From an uncultured Prevotellaceae bacterium (GTDB lineage Bacteria; Bacteroidota; Bacteroidia; Bacteroidales; Bacteroidaceae): a DNA stretch of 64,000 nucleotides. A program made the position numbers and the translations under genes. This document shows, piece by piece, positions 1 to 6,987 of this stretch (its first letter is position 1; each line of letters begins with the position of its first letter). Under the pieces are notes generated by a model. The model saw only the letters and a list, made by a program, of their open reading frames with translations. It was not told where the DNA came from and did no database searches. The stretch is taken from positions 1 through 64,000 of the forward strand of contig ONDP01000026.1 of the NCBI GenBank assembly GCA_900316645.1, written 5' to 3'.

Positions 1-33
1 TGCTATGGTGCCATGATAAGAGAAATGAATTAA
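1..33 (+). CDS. Possible C-terminal tail of a truncated gene
   Basis: The first eleven triplets are open and end in TAA, giving a tail of ten residues ending REMN. It would be the end of a rightward gene lying outside the window and convergent with the next gene. Nothing identifies the product, and an open run this short is easily due to chance. Confidence 0.2.
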   Translation, partial: CYGAMIREMN

Positions 34-110
34 GAATACTGCCGAAGAAGTTCCTCAAATTGTGACAAAAGGACTTCATCACCTGTCATACACCTCAGAT
101 AAAATTCTCT

Positions 111-650
111 TTATTGTTTTTCTTTTTCCATAGGGGGCAGATAGAGCGGGTCGTCCATAGCATCCATTTCCTTGAAAATCTTCTCTAATTTCTTCAAAAC
201 TTTCCTGTCGTGTCTTTTCCTTCGATCTATCATGTCGGCAAAGTCGAAAGTCGCGATTACCGTTCCAGATGAAGGTTGTGGAGCGCCAGCAGCGGCATAT
301 TGGGCAGCTTTCTGGTGAAAAGCCAATGAATGTTTCTGCTTATCAACACCATAGATGGTAACCTCATGTAAGAGGTTCATTTTTTTTAATAGGAAAATGG
401 TGTCGGGTAGGGCAGTGCGCTTTACTTTAGTACTGTGAAAAGAAGGATGACTGACAGTAGCGCTGTCGAAAGCATACTGCATTGCAAAATACCCATAGAG
501 ATTTGTCCGAGCAGCGTGGTGAGTATCAGTCATAATTAATACGTTTTTAATAGGTTTTCTGCTCTCCATATCTGCCACCACACAGGTTCGCTGTGCATGA
601 ATTGTCATCATCCATGTCAGCAATAGCCATACAATCAAGAATCGTTTCAT
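111..650 (-). CDS. Secreted hypothetical protein, carboxypeptidase-regulatory-like fold
   Basis: The 179-residue product starts MKRFLIVWLLL and has a clear Sec signal peptide ending near residue 20 (IHAQ). Residues 20-90 follow the CarboxypepD_reg-like pattern common in Bacteroidetes secreted proteins: a short strand ending in V-A-D, a K-P-I-x-x-V step, then T-N-x-x-G-Y-F. The C-terminal third is basic and charged, probably helical. I chose the internal ATG because it gives the signal peptide and follows the promoter box by about 28 bp; an ATG ten codons upstream lies nearly on the promoter. Envelope location is inferred; the function is unknown. Confidence 0.7.
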   Translation of the reverse strand: MKRFLIVWLLLTWMMTIHAQRTCVVADMESRKPIKNVLIMTDTHHAARTNLYGYFAMQYAFDSATVSHPSFHSTKVKRTALPDTIFLLKKMNLLHEVTIYGVDKQKHSLAFHQKAAQYAAAGAPQPSSGTVIATFDFADMIDRRKRHDRKVLKKLEKIFKEMDAMDDPLYLPPMEKEKQ

Positions 651-677
651 CTGTGTAGTCTTTTCGGGTTTCGCCTG

Positions 678-685
678 CAAAAGTA
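678..685 (-). promoter_or_regulatory. Promoter box for the secreted hypothetical protein
   Basis: The minus strand reads TACTTTTG, matching TAnnTTTG, with a TTG 21 bp upstream. It lies about 28 bp before the chosen start codon. Confidence 0.6.
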
Positions 686-831
686 TTGCTTTTCAGGAAA
701 TCTGTGCAACACGAAACGTTATAAAGTATTAGTGAAAAATAAAATAAGACTAATTTAATTCTTTTTAAAAGAATAAGCGTACTTAGCGATATCGGATAAA
801 TGTCAAAATAGAAGGAGGCATTTCGTTGCCT

Positions 832-1183
832 CACTCGAGTCAAATGGCCTTCTGACTCGAGTCAACTCACAAATTGACTCGAGACCCCCTTTTTTGCCTC
901 CCCTTCACAATTTAGTTATTCAGATATCTATTTCTAAAAAAGTACAGTTTCGCTCGAAAAAAATATTTGAATTCAGTTGCGTATAGTCGAACGATCGTTT
1001 GCGTAGGCGAGCACAATCGCTTGGGCGTACGCAAACGATTGTTACCCTGCCTTCCAACCCCTGTTCGGATGGCTTCCATCCCCTGTGCAGACGGCTTCCA
1101 TCCCCCTATAAACCCTATCTTAACGGCTGTAAGGGACTATCTGAACAAGCGTAAGGGACTATCTGAAACAAATAAAAACGTGG
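832..1183. repeat. Array of 22-bp phased repeats with changing unit sequence
   Basis: Similar words recur at exactly 22-bp spacing in several consecutive blocks. ACTCGAG occurs in units at 832, 854 and 876. AC(G/A)AT(C/T)G occurs at 991, 1013 and 1035. TTCCA(A/T)CCCC occurs at 1052, 1074 and 1096. CTATCT occurs at 1115, 1137 and 1159, and the last two belong to a 16-bp identical stretch (TAAGGGACTATCTGAA). The unit sequence differs between blocks but the period holds. Between about 898 and 978 I see no clear repetition. Origin and function are unknown. Confidence 0.8.
991..1042. repeat. Imperfect inverted repeat within the 22-bp array
   Basis: CGATCGTTTGCGTA at about 992-1005 faces TACGCAAACGATTG at 1028-1041, with one mismatch over 14 bp and a loop of about 22 bp. 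It overlaps the second block of the 22-bp array, so it may be a by-product of that repeat. Confidence 0.6.
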
Positions 1184-1257
1184 GAAAGTAGATAAGTAAG
1201 AACTTACTCGGTGTTCAGAAATGCTCAAATTAATTTGGCATTTCATTCTCTTTTTTG

Positions 1258-1265
1258 TATCTTTG
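1258..1265 (+). promoter_or_regulatory. Promoter box for the HD-domain gene
   Basis: TATCTTTG matches TAnnTTTG and has a TTG 20 bp upstream. It lies 26 bp before the start codon. Confidence 0.7.
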
Positions 1266-1291
1266 TCGGCAAATAGAAAGATAAACAGATT

Positions 1292-1954
1292 ATGACAAGA
1301 GAAGAATATGAGGCATTGATGACGAAATATGCCCAGCAGATAGAGCATATTCGGAAGATGGCTCACGAACTGCATCAGAGCGTGAATCAGACTTATGGCG
1401 ACGAATTGCCCTATGGCTACCATCTGGATATGGTGGTGAACGGCATCAGAGACTTTGGCCATCTGGTGTTGGCAAAGGAAGAGGACTTGATTCCTTTGTT
1501 CTTCGGGGGCTATTTTCACGATAGCATCGAGGATGCACGACTGACTTATAACGATGTGCTGAAGGAGGCTCGCCCCCTGATGACGGAGGAACAGGCTCTG
1601 ATGGCCACTGAGATAGCCTATGCGCTGACCAACGACAAGGGACGAACACGCGCCGAGAGGGCTGGGGAGAAATATTATAAAGGTATTCGCGAGACTCCCT
1701 ATGCGCCCTTTGTGAAACTGTGCGACCGCCTGGCTAATATTACCTATAGTTGTTCGGGCGTGAATGCCGACAACCTGCACATGAAGGAGGTTTACAAGGG
1801 CGAGGTGCCCCATTTCCTGGCTTCTATCAATCCGCATAGTGACGACCAGCGATTGCTGGTGCCACAGGAGGTGGTGCTGAAGTTGGCTGAGTGTCTGATT
1901 GACGACTTGGAGCGCGAGGAACAGAATGAGTCGGCTTGGTGGCACGAGTATTAG
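1292..1954 (+). CDS. HD-domain phosphohydrolase, SpoT/MESH1-like
   Basis: The 220-residue protein carries the metal-binding pattern of the HD superfamily: His44 (YHLDM), His76-Asp77 in FHDSIED, and Asp145 in LCDRLANI. The HDxxED and K-L-x-D-R-L-x-N words resemble the hydrolase domain of RelA/SpoT and stand-alone MESH1-type (p)ppGpp hydrolases, but there is no synthetase, TGS or ACT domain. Hydrolysis of a nucleotide is therefore likely, and (p)ppGpp is the best guess for the substrate, unproven. It is a soluble cytoplasmic protein followed by a 52-bp gap filled with 7-bp repeats and then the TerB/J gene. Confidence 0.75.
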   Translation: MTREEYEALMTKYAQQIEHIRKMAHELHQSVNQTYGDELPYGYHLDMVVNGIRDFGHLVLAKEEDLIPLFFGGYFHDSIEDARLTYNDVLKEARPLMTEEQALMATEIAYALTNDKGRTRAERAGEKYYKGIRETPYAPFVKLCDRLANITYSCSGVNADNLHMKEVYKGEVPHFLASINPHSDDQRLLVPQEVVLKLAECLIDDLEREEQNESAWWHEY

Positions 1955-1989
1955 TTCATAGTTCATAGTTTAGAGTTGAGAGTTTAGAG
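1955..1989. repeat. 7-bp tandem repeat at a gene junction
   Basis: Five consecutive 7-bp units (TTCATAG twice, TTTAGAG, TTGAGAG, TTTAGAG) occupy most of the gap between the HD gene stop and the next start. This is one of several such junction repeats in the window. Confidence 0.75.
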
Positions 1990-2006
1990 ACATATTTATT
2001 TATATT

Positions 2007-2825
2007 ATGGCATTTGGTACTTGGATAGGAGGTTTCTTGGGATGGATGACAGCTGGACCGCTGGGGGCCTTGGCTGGTATTGTGTTGGGCAAGGTGTTCG
2101 ACTCGATGATGAACTCGGTGAACAGCCCGGAGACTCAGGGACCTTTTGAAGACCCCTTTGGACGTCAGACATCAGACTTCAGGCATCAGACCTCCGGTTA
2201 TCAGCGCACCGACTATGGGCAGCGCAACAGCTTTCTGTTTTCGCTGCTGGTATTGGCATCATACATCATCAAGGCCGATGGCAAGGTGATGCATTCCGAG
2301 ATGGAGTTTGTGCGCCAGATGTTGCGTCAGAACTTTAGCGATGAGGCATCACGTGAGGGCGACAGTATTCTGCGCAAACTCTTCGACGAACAGAAGAGGG
2401 TGGGGATGCAGGCTTTCCGCAAGACGGTGGCTGACTGCTGTGTGCAGATAGCCCGCAACATGGACTATTCGCAACGCTTGCAACTGCTGAATTTCCTCGT
2501 GATGATAGCCCAGGCTGACGGCAGCGTGCCGCAGAGCGAGATAACAGCCCTGAAGGAGTGTGCCCAGTGGATGCGCATGTCGGCTGACGAGGTTGACTCG
2601 ATGATGGGTCTTGGCAAAGACGATCTGGCTTCTGCCTATCAGGTGCTGGGTGTATCGCCCAATGCTACCGACGACGAACTGAAGAAGGCTTACCGCAAAC
2701 TGGCCCTTGAGCATCATCCTGACAAGGTGGCTGCCTTGGGCGAAGATATCCGCAGGGCAGCCGAGAAGAAATTCCAGAAAATCAACGAAGCCAAAGAACG
2801 TATTTGGAAGGCACGAGGACTATGA
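2007..2825 (+). CDS. TerB-domain co-chaperone with C-terminal J domain (DjlA-like)
   Basis: Residues 1-35 form a glycine-rich hydrophobic segment resembling a membrane anchor. Residues about 75-200 are a TerB-like helical domain with two acidic IxADG / IAQADG loops. Residues 208-272 form a J domain with the HPD tripeptide at 237-239, needed in this family to stimulate DnaK ATPase. The order anchor-TerB-J is that of DjlA-type co-chaperones. The linker at residues 53-66 ([13 protein letters not shown]) is encoded by a 7-bp tandem repeat. The gene ends in an ATGA overlap with the symporter gene, implying translational coupling. Confidence 0.85.
   Translation: MAFGTWIGGFLGWMTAGPLGALAGIVLGKVFDSMMNSVNSPETQGPFEDPFGRQTSDFRHQTSGYQRTDYGQRNSFLFSLLVLASYIIKADGKVMHSEMEFVRQMLRQNFSDEASREGDSILRKLFDEQKRVGMQAFRKTVADCCVQIARNMDYSQRLQLLNFLVMIAQADGSVPQSEITALKECAQWMRMSADEVDSMMGLGKDDLASAYQVLGVSPNATDDELKKAYRKLALEHHPDKVAALGEDIRRAAEKKFQKINEAKERIWKARGL
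2165..2199 (+). repeat. In-frame 7-bp tandem repeat in the TerB/J linker
   Basis: The units TCAGACA, TCAGACT, TCAGGCA, TCAGACC and a degenerate TCCGGTT follow each other without gaps. Three units equal seven codons, so the frame is kept and QTSDFRH is followed by QTSGY. Confidence 0.8.
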
Positions 2826-4219
2826 TAGACATCATCAATCAGGTGAACGACCTGCTATGGGGCTACGTTATTATTGCTGTATTGGTAGGCTGTGGGGTGT
2901 GGTTCACCGTCAGAATGCGTTTCGTCCAGTTCCGTATGTTGGGCGAAATGGTGCGACTGCTCAATGATTCTCCCGTCAAGGTTAAAGGACAAGAGCGACA
3001 CATCTCTTCCTTCCAGGCCTTCACCGTTTCGCTGGCATCACGCATCGGAACGGGCAATCTGGCAGGTGTGGCTACAGCCATCGTGGTGGGTGGACCTGGT
3101 GCCGTATTCTGGATGTGGGTCATGGCGTTGTTTGGTGCTGCCACAGCCTTCGTGGAATCTACGCTGGGTCAGTTGTATAAGCTCCGTCATAGCGAATCGT
3201 TCATCGGCGGTCCAGCCTATTACATACAACGCGGTCTACATTGCCGTTGGATGGCAGTACTCTTTGCCATTCTCATTACCGTCACCTTTGGACTTGCCAA
3301 CAATTCCGTACAAACCAATACCATCTGTGGAGCTATGGAGGGCGCCTTTGGCTGGAATCCCACGATAGTAGGCATCGTGCTCATGGTGCTCACGCTGCTG
3401 GTTGTTTTTGGCGGCATTCAGCGCATAGCCCGAGTCAGTTCCATCCTGGTACCCCTCATGGCATTGGGCTATCTGATACTTGCCGTTGTCATCATCGTGA
3501 TGAACATCCATCTGATACCCCACGTTTTCAAAGTCATCATCGAGAGTGCTTTCGGATTGGAACAAGCCGTAGGAGGCACCGTTGGTGCAGCCATTATGAA
3601 TGGTGTCAAGCGTGGACTCTTCTCCAACGAGGCAGGCGAGGGTAGTGCCCCTAATGCCGCAGCTACAGCCGCTGTGTCGCATCCCGTCAAACAAGGTTTC
3701 ATACAGGCTTTGGGCGTATTCACCGATACCCTCGTCGTCTGCTCCTGCACCGCTTTCATCATCCTTATCAGTGGTTTCTACGAGCATCCCCAGCTCAATG
3801 GCATCATGCTCACACAGGAAGCCCTCGAAAGTCAGGTAGGACCCTTGGGACCCATATTCATAGCCCTTGCCATCCTGATGTTTGCCTATTCCAGCATGAT
3901 AGGCAATTATTACTACGGCGAGGCGAACATCCGTTTCATGACCAATCGCCCGATAGTCCTCACCGTCTATCGTATCCTCTCAGGAGGCGTGATGGTGATG
4001 TTGGGTGCCCTCCTCTCGTTGAACACCGTATGGAGCATCATCGATTTCTGCATGGCGTTGCTCACAGCCTGCAACCTGGTAGCCATCATCCTGTTGGGAA
4101 AATACGTCTTCCGCCTGCTCGACGACTACACCAGCCAGCGGCAGCGAGGCATCAAGAGTCCCACTTTCCATCGTTCCCAAATCCCAGAAATCGAGCACGA
4201 TCTCGAGTGTTGGGATTAA
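2822..4219 (+). CDS. Alanine/glycine:cation symporter (AGCS family)
   Basis: The 465-residue, highly hydrophobic protein has the features of sodium:alanine symporters: an N-terminal membrane segment followed by [11 protein letters not shown], the family-typical [15 protein letters not shown] near residue 75, and [20 protein letters not shown] around residues 255-275, the signature loop for substrate and Na+. About ten to eleven membrane spans are visible. It imports small neutral amino acids using Na+ in other members; the exact substrate is not readable here. The start ATG overlaps the preceding stop as ATGA, so I rejected a longer start 18 bp upstream. Confidence 0.92.
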   Translation: MIDIINQVNDLLWGYVIIAVLVGCGVWFTVRMRFVQFRMLGEMVRLLNDSPVKVKGQERHISSFQAFTVSLASRIGTGNLAGVATAIVVGGPGAVFWMWVMALFGAATAFVESTLGQLYKLRHSESFIGGPAYYIQRGLHCRWMAVLFAILITVTFGLANNSVQTNTICGAMEGAFGWNPTIVGIVLMVLTLLVVFGGIQRIARVSSILVPLMALGYLILAVVIIVMNIHLIPHVFKVIIESAFGLEQAVGGTVGAAIMNGVKRGLFSNEAGEGSAPNAAATAAVSHPVKQGFIQALGVFTDTLVVCSCTAFIILISGFYEHPQLNGIMLTQEALESQVGPLGPIFIALAILMFAYSSMIGNYYYGEANIRFMTNRPIVLTVYRILSGGVMVMLGALLSLNTVWSIIDFCMALLTACNLVAIILLGKYVFRLLDDYTSQRQRGIKSPTFHRSQIPEIEHDLECWD

Positions 4220-4224
4220 TGATT

Positions 4225-5055
4225 TCAAAGTGCCCTGTCTTCGGTCAGCTTTGATGTGATGTCAGTACCGTTGACGCTGACGGTGTGCGAGGTGTAATAC
4301 TGATGATTAACCGTCCAGAATCTGAAGGTATTTTCCACTACGCTGAAATGTAATTCGAGCGTGCAGTCGTAGTCGTTCCAGTTCTTGCCCGAGAATTCAA
4401 GTTTGTTGCCGTTCACATTCAGACTGCCTTCGAAATCCCCTGCATCGTTACCGCTAATCTTGCTTGAAAACTTTCCACCCTCATTGATGAACGTGAAGAC
4501 GGTAGTTGAGTTGCCGTTCCACTTGTAGGCTATTTCCACCTTTGCACCTTTCACGAGCGCGTCGGCGAGTGTCACTTCATCCGTTCTGTCCTTCAGCAAT
4601 TTGGTAATCTCGACGTTTGAAATCTTCATTTTGAAGCCCGTCACCTGAATCTGAGAGTCGCCTGGAACCACCTCCAGCGTGCTCTGTTTGATATCAATAA
4701 AAGCCGTCAGCACGTGGTTGGAAGTCTTTTTCTCCTTCACGATGAATGTTATCAGCCCCTTGTCCTTGTCATGCTCCATCGTAAAGTTGAAATCTTTCTC
4801 CGATAGGGTATTCTCAGCCGCACGACTTGCGTTAGGGTCCATCAATAGGAAGGTGTCGCCCGTTCTCAAGAAATTGACATCGTAGTCCACACCGTTCAGG
4901 TTGAAAGTCAGGGTCACAATGGTACCCTCATACAGTGCATTCTCAAGTGTGACTTCCGGTATTCCCTTATCGTCATCGTTGTTAGAACACGATGCGAATA
5001 AACTTGCGCCGCAGACGAGGATGGCGGCAAACACCCATAGCATTTTCTTTTTCAT
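4225..5055 (-). CDS. Hypothetical lipoprotein with two internal repeats
   Basis: The 276-residue product begins MKKKMLWVFAAILVCG and has a lipobox LFASC with Cys23, so it is a predicted lipoprotein anchored in the envelope. Two halves look related: V-T-L-x-x-A-L-x-x-G followed by a beta-rich block, ending NVEITKLLKDR in the first half and GTDITSKLTEDR in the second. Each half probably folds as a beta-sandwich. Similar proteins are widespread and uncharacterised in Prevotella. It lies 32 bp downstream of the DUF4251 gene on the same strand and is probably co-transcribed. It converges on the symporter gene with a 5-bp gap. Confidence 0.7.
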   Translation of the reverse strand: MKKKMLWVFAAILVCGASLFASCSNNDDDKGIPEVTLENALYEGTIVTLTFNLNGVDYDVNFLRTGDTFLLMDPNASRAAENTLSEKDFNFTMEHDKDKGLITFIVKEKKTSNHVLTAFIDIKQSTLEVVPGDSQIQVTGFKMKISNVEITKLLKDRTDEVTLADALVKGAKVEIAYKWNGNSTTVFTFINEGGKFSSKISGNDAGDFEGSLNVNGNKLEFSGKNWNDYDCTLELHFSVVENTFRFWTVNHQYYTSHTVSVNGTDITSKLTEDRAL

Positions 5056-5087
5056 TTGTATCTGTCATTTACTTCATTTCTTCATTT

Positions 5088-5582
5088 TCATTTTTCCGTC
5101 TCCTCCTTCATCATTCCTGAGAACGTGATGGGGTCACGCTCTCTTGCCACCACGTTGATAGTAGCATTTCCGTTTTCATACACGTCGATGGTGTAATGAT
5201 ACGTGTCCTCTTCATTCGTCGCGTCGAAGTCAATCTTGCGCAGATTCTTCTGCCATAGCCCGTCGCGATAGTTCTTGATAGGAGCATCGAAATTCAGCCC
5301 CTTTCCCCCTCCGAAGGGCACGTTGTATGCCCTGCCCATATAGGGCAGATACGAAAACAGAGAATCTTTCTTCACCTCCAGCGACCATCCTGACGTCAAG
5401 TTCTTGCCAGGTCCCTTCAAGGGGGACATCATCTGGACGTTTATTTCATATTTCCTTTCATCCAGCGCCGTATTCACCCTCTTGGCCAGAGCCTCCTTCT
5501 CGGCAGGAGTCAGTGTGCTGCACGCCACAGCCGCCCCCATCATCAACATCAGTAAGAATCCTTTTTTCATTCTCATTGTCAT
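5088..5582 (-). CDS. DUF4251 family lipoprotein
   Basis: The product of about 160 residues has a signal peptide with lipobox AAVACS and then the DUF4251 pattern: an alanine/lysine-rich helix, a strand EINVQMMSPLKGPGK, a Y-L-P-Y-M-G-R-A-Y segment, a glycine patch and several closing strands. Members are secreted Bacteroidetes proteins of unknown function. Three in-frame ATGs lie within 12 bp (5582, 5576, 5570); I list the first after the promoter box. The N-terminal extension upstream of these would overlap the promoter and is not credible. Confidence 0.8.
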   Translation of the reverse strand: MTMRMKKGFLLMLMMGAAVACSTLTPAEKEALAKRVNTALDERKYEINVQMMSPLKGPGKNLTSGWSLEVKKDSLFSYLPYMGRAYNVPFGGGKGLNFDAPIKNYRDGLWQKNLRKIDFDATNEEDTYHYTIDVYENGNATINVVARERDPITFSGMMKEETEK

Positions 5583-5596
5583 TTTAGTATTTTCTG

Positions 5597-5604
5597 CAAA
5601 GATA
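5597..5604 (-). promoter_or_regulatory. Promoter box for the DUF4251-lipoprotein operon
   Basis: The minus strand reads TATCTTTG with a TTG 21 bp upstream. It abuts the T-run of the terminator of the preceding operon. Confidence 0.7.
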
Positions 5605-5605
5605 C

Positions 5606-5642
5606 AAAAAAATCCCGATAACCACCAAGGATTATCAGGATT
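5606..5642 (-). terminator. Terminator of the HU-smalltalk operon
   Basis: On the minus strand an 11-bp stem (AATCCTGATAA with TTATCGGGATT, one mismatch) is followed by a run of seven T. It lies 66 bp beyond the smalltalk stop and directly before the DUF4251 promoter. Confidence 0.7.
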
Positions 5643-5707
5643 TTCTAATTGCTCACTTAAAACGGACCATGTCCCATGCATGTTTAGAGCCCTTTGGTAA
5701 GGGGCGG

Positions 5708-5818
5708 CTATAATGCAGGGTTATAGCCAATACATGATACAGTGCCTAATGCCGTTCCCATTGCGGTGAGGATACTAACCAGTATCTGAATCACCAATTT
5801 CCAAGTTTCTTTCTTCAT
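5708..5818 (-). CDS. Smalltalk protein (36-residue membrane miniprotein)
   Basis: This short gene encodes MKKETWKLVIQILVSILTA followed by MGTALGTVSCIGYNPAL. A single hydrophobic helix spans residues 8-28 after a charged N-terminus. It matches the family that NCBI calls smalltalk protein, known from Bacteroides and Prevotella next to HU-related DNA-binding protein genes and often an N-acetylmuramoyl-alanine amidase. Here the HU gene is immediately upstream but no amidase follows. The function is unknown. The HU-smalltalk gap is entirely made of 7-bp repeats. Confidence 0.8.
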   Translation of the reverse strand: MKKETWKLVIQILVSILTAMGTALGTVSCIGYNPAL

Positions 5819-5853
5819 GAACTATGAATTATGAACTATGAACTATGAATTAC
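5819..5853. repeat. 7-bp tandem repeat between the HU gene and smalltalk
   Basis: Five 7-bp units (GAACTAT, GAATTAT, GAACTAT, GAACTAT, GAATTAC) run from the smalltalk start into the HU stop codon. Confidence 0.75.
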
Positions 5854-6359
5854 CCCTCTGCACTGGGTCCGGAGGCGTTGCCACCGCTGTGAGTGCTGCC
5901 ACCCTCAGCCTCAGGGTCTTCGATGTCCCCGCTGTCACCCGAGGTCACACGCTTCAGCACATTGCCCTGCTCGTCGATGCAGGTAATCTGAATGGCGGTG
6001 TTCTTCAGCTCGTCCTTCACCTCCACAGAGGGAGTGAACACGATGCGACGGGTGGTGATCAGTCCAGCCTTCACGTCCTCCAAGCTCTCCACAGCCTTCG
6101 AACGCACACCGAAGCGCATGGTGCCGAGACCGGGCAGAGGTACTGAGTGACCTTCCGTAGCCCACGTGCGGAGCACTTCTCCTGCTGCATCCCAGGCAGC
6201 CTTGATAACACCTGCGGAGATTCCCGAATGCGTGGAAGCCTCAGTGAACACCTTCTTCTCCTGCATGGGCGTGTAGAGGTCGGGACGCATCACGAATTTC
6301 TTACCAGGATTCTTGCCGATTTTAACCTCACGGCGTTGGGCGATAACTTTAATTGCCAT
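5850..6359 (-). CDS. HU-related DNA-binding protein (HU-HIG type)
   Basis: The 169-residue protein has the HU/IHF-like fold of the Bacteroidetes HU-related family. MAIKVIAQRREVKIGKNPGK opens the domain, a helical region follows, then the beta arm (VPLPGLGTMRFGVRSKA) and RRIVFTPSVEVKDELKN. Residues 137-169 form an acidic, Gly/Ser-rich tail, as in relatives. It probably binds DNA as a dimer. Many Bacteroides and Prevotella genomes carry several copies beside VirE/DUF3987-like genes and smalltalk, a context repeated here. The promoter is about 165 bp upstream, leaving a long leader with a 22-bp repeat. Confidence 0.85.
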   Translation of the reverse strand: MAIKVIAQRREVKIGKNPGKKFVMRPDLYTPMQEKKVFTEASTHSGISAGVIKAAWDAAGEVLRTWATEGHSVPLPGLGTMRFGVRSKAVESLEDVKAGLITTRRIVFTPSVEVKDELKNTAIQITCIDEQGNVLKRVTSGDSGDIEDPEAEGGSTHSGGNASGPSAEG

Positions 6360-6443
6360 AATTGTGTAATGAATTTTGATAGTTAATAATAAGTTAGATT
6401 CTGTCGCTCGTCAGGCGGATATTCGAAGAAAATTTTGCTACCA

Positions 6444-6490
6444 TTAATGCGCGCAATTTCAAGACTTAATGCTCGCAATTTTTTCCTTAA
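6444..6490. repeat. 22-bp-spaced repeats in the HU leader
   Basis: TTAATGCGCGCAATTT at 6444 and TTAATGCTCGCAATTT at 6466 are exactly 22 bp apart, and a partial TTAAT copy follows at 6487. They lie between the HU promoter and start codon, so they should be in the transcribed leader. Confidence 0.7.
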
Positions 6491-6523
6491 TCCTGTGGTC
6501 ACTACCACTTCCGATTGACAATG

Positions 6524-6531
6524 CAAAGGTA
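6524..6531 (-). promoter_or_regulatory. Promoter box for the HU-smalltalk operon
   Basis: The minus strand reads TACCTTTG with TTTG (fwd 6552-6555) 20 bp upstream, a full match to the Bacteroidetes consensus. Confidence 0.75.
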
Positions 6532-6542
6532 CGAAAATTTCA

Positions 6543-6568
6543 TGACCCCACCAAATTTAGAGGGGTCA
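6543..6568. promoter_or_regulatory. Dyad overlapping the upstream element of the HU promoter
   Basis: TGACCCC (6543-6549) and GGGGTCA (6562-6568) form a perfect 7-bp dyad with a 12-bp centre. The upstream TTTG element of the HU promoter lies inside that centre, so a bound regulator could block transcription. No regulator gene is adjacent; the operator role is inference. Confidence 0.45.
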
Positions 6569-6593
6569 GAATTTACACTTTTGAAGGGCAAAA

Positions 6594-6732
6594 TTTCAGA
6601 TTTCAGTATTTCAGTTGTAAATCGAGCTAAACACATAAATATATTTATATATTATTATAATATAATAAAAATTTTACTCATACTTTTTTATTCAATTTGC
6701 TAATTGAAATACTGAAATACTGAAATCTGAAA
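6594..6732. repeat. Perfect 22-bp inverted repeat flanking a 95-bp AT-rich core
   Basis: The word at 6594-6615 is the exact reverse complement of 6711-6732; each is built of two to three TTTCAG-type steps. The 95 bp between is strongly AT-rich and holds no gene. It could form a large hairpin or be a decayed mobile-element end pair. Confidence 0.75.
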
Positions 6733-6758
6733 CTCACCAACGGCACACTGACAGTAGC

Positions 6759-6782
6759 CGTGGGGACAATATTGTCCCCACG
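6759..6782. repeat. Perfect 24-bp palindrome
   Basis: CGTGGGGACAAT is followed directly by its reverse complement. After a 3-bp interruption on the left, CAGT and ACTG extend the symmetry. It lies just before the open part of the VirE/DUF3987-like stub. A symmetric protein-binding site or element end is possible. Confidence 0.8.
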
Positions 6783-6787
6783 ACTGA

Positions 6788-6985
6788 CATGGGCCTCGTA
6801 ATCTGTTGGAATTGCTGCCCGATGAGTTTAGTCTGAATGACGCAGAACGGGTTCACCAACAGCAAGGCATTAATAAGGGAAACGCCAGCAAGATGGTTAA
6901 CAATTGGAAATCGCGTGGCTATGTGACTCAGATATCAGATATCAGTTATAAAAAGACTATAGCGTATTTGCAAAACATCAAATAA
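6788..6985 (+). pseudogene. C-terminal stub of a VirE/DUF3987-like replication protein
   Basis: An open frame without a start encodes LLELLPDEFSLNDAERV, then a helical segment (KGNASKMVNNWKSRGYV) and ends at TAA two bases before the P5-like gene. The sequence resembles the winged-helix-like C-terminus of DUF3987/VirE-type primase-helicase proteins that neighbour HU-smalltalk genes in Bacteroidales. Everything upstream is missing, replaced by palindromes, so I read it as a deletion remnant. Its last codons contain three 7-bp TCAGNNN units (6928-6948). Family assignment rests on context and short similarity. Confidence 0.45.
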
Positions 6986-6987
6986 TT

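Larger units (their letters stand above)
651..1291. other. Gene-free 640-bp region with phased repeats
   Basis: No credible gene is present. The stretch holds the leftward promoter of the secreted protein, a small hairpin (GAGGCA at 815-820 with TGCCTC at 827-832), a 22-bp-phased repeat array, an imperfect 14-bp inverted repeat and the rightward promoter of the HD-domain gene. The short open frame through the repeats (967-1191) is not protein-like, and a 22-bp period cannot keep a reading frame. Confidence 0.7.
6360..6787. other. Gene-free 428-bp palindrome-rich region
   Basis: Apart from the HU leader and promoter, this stretch holds only the dyad, the 22-bp inverted repeat and the 24-bp palindrome listed separately. 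No open frame looks like protein. Confidence 0.6.

Noticed and set aside
815..832. Terminator hairpin GAGGCA/TGCCTC
   Set aside because: The stem is only six bp, no T-run follows on either strand and no gene ends there.
832..1183. CRISPR array
   Set aside because: The 22-bp units are contiguous, vary between blocks and have no unique spacers of constant length; no cas gene is near.
967..1191. Open frame of 74 codons across the repeats
   Set aside because: The translation is low-complexity and the 22-bp period rotates the frame, so no conserved protein can be encoded.
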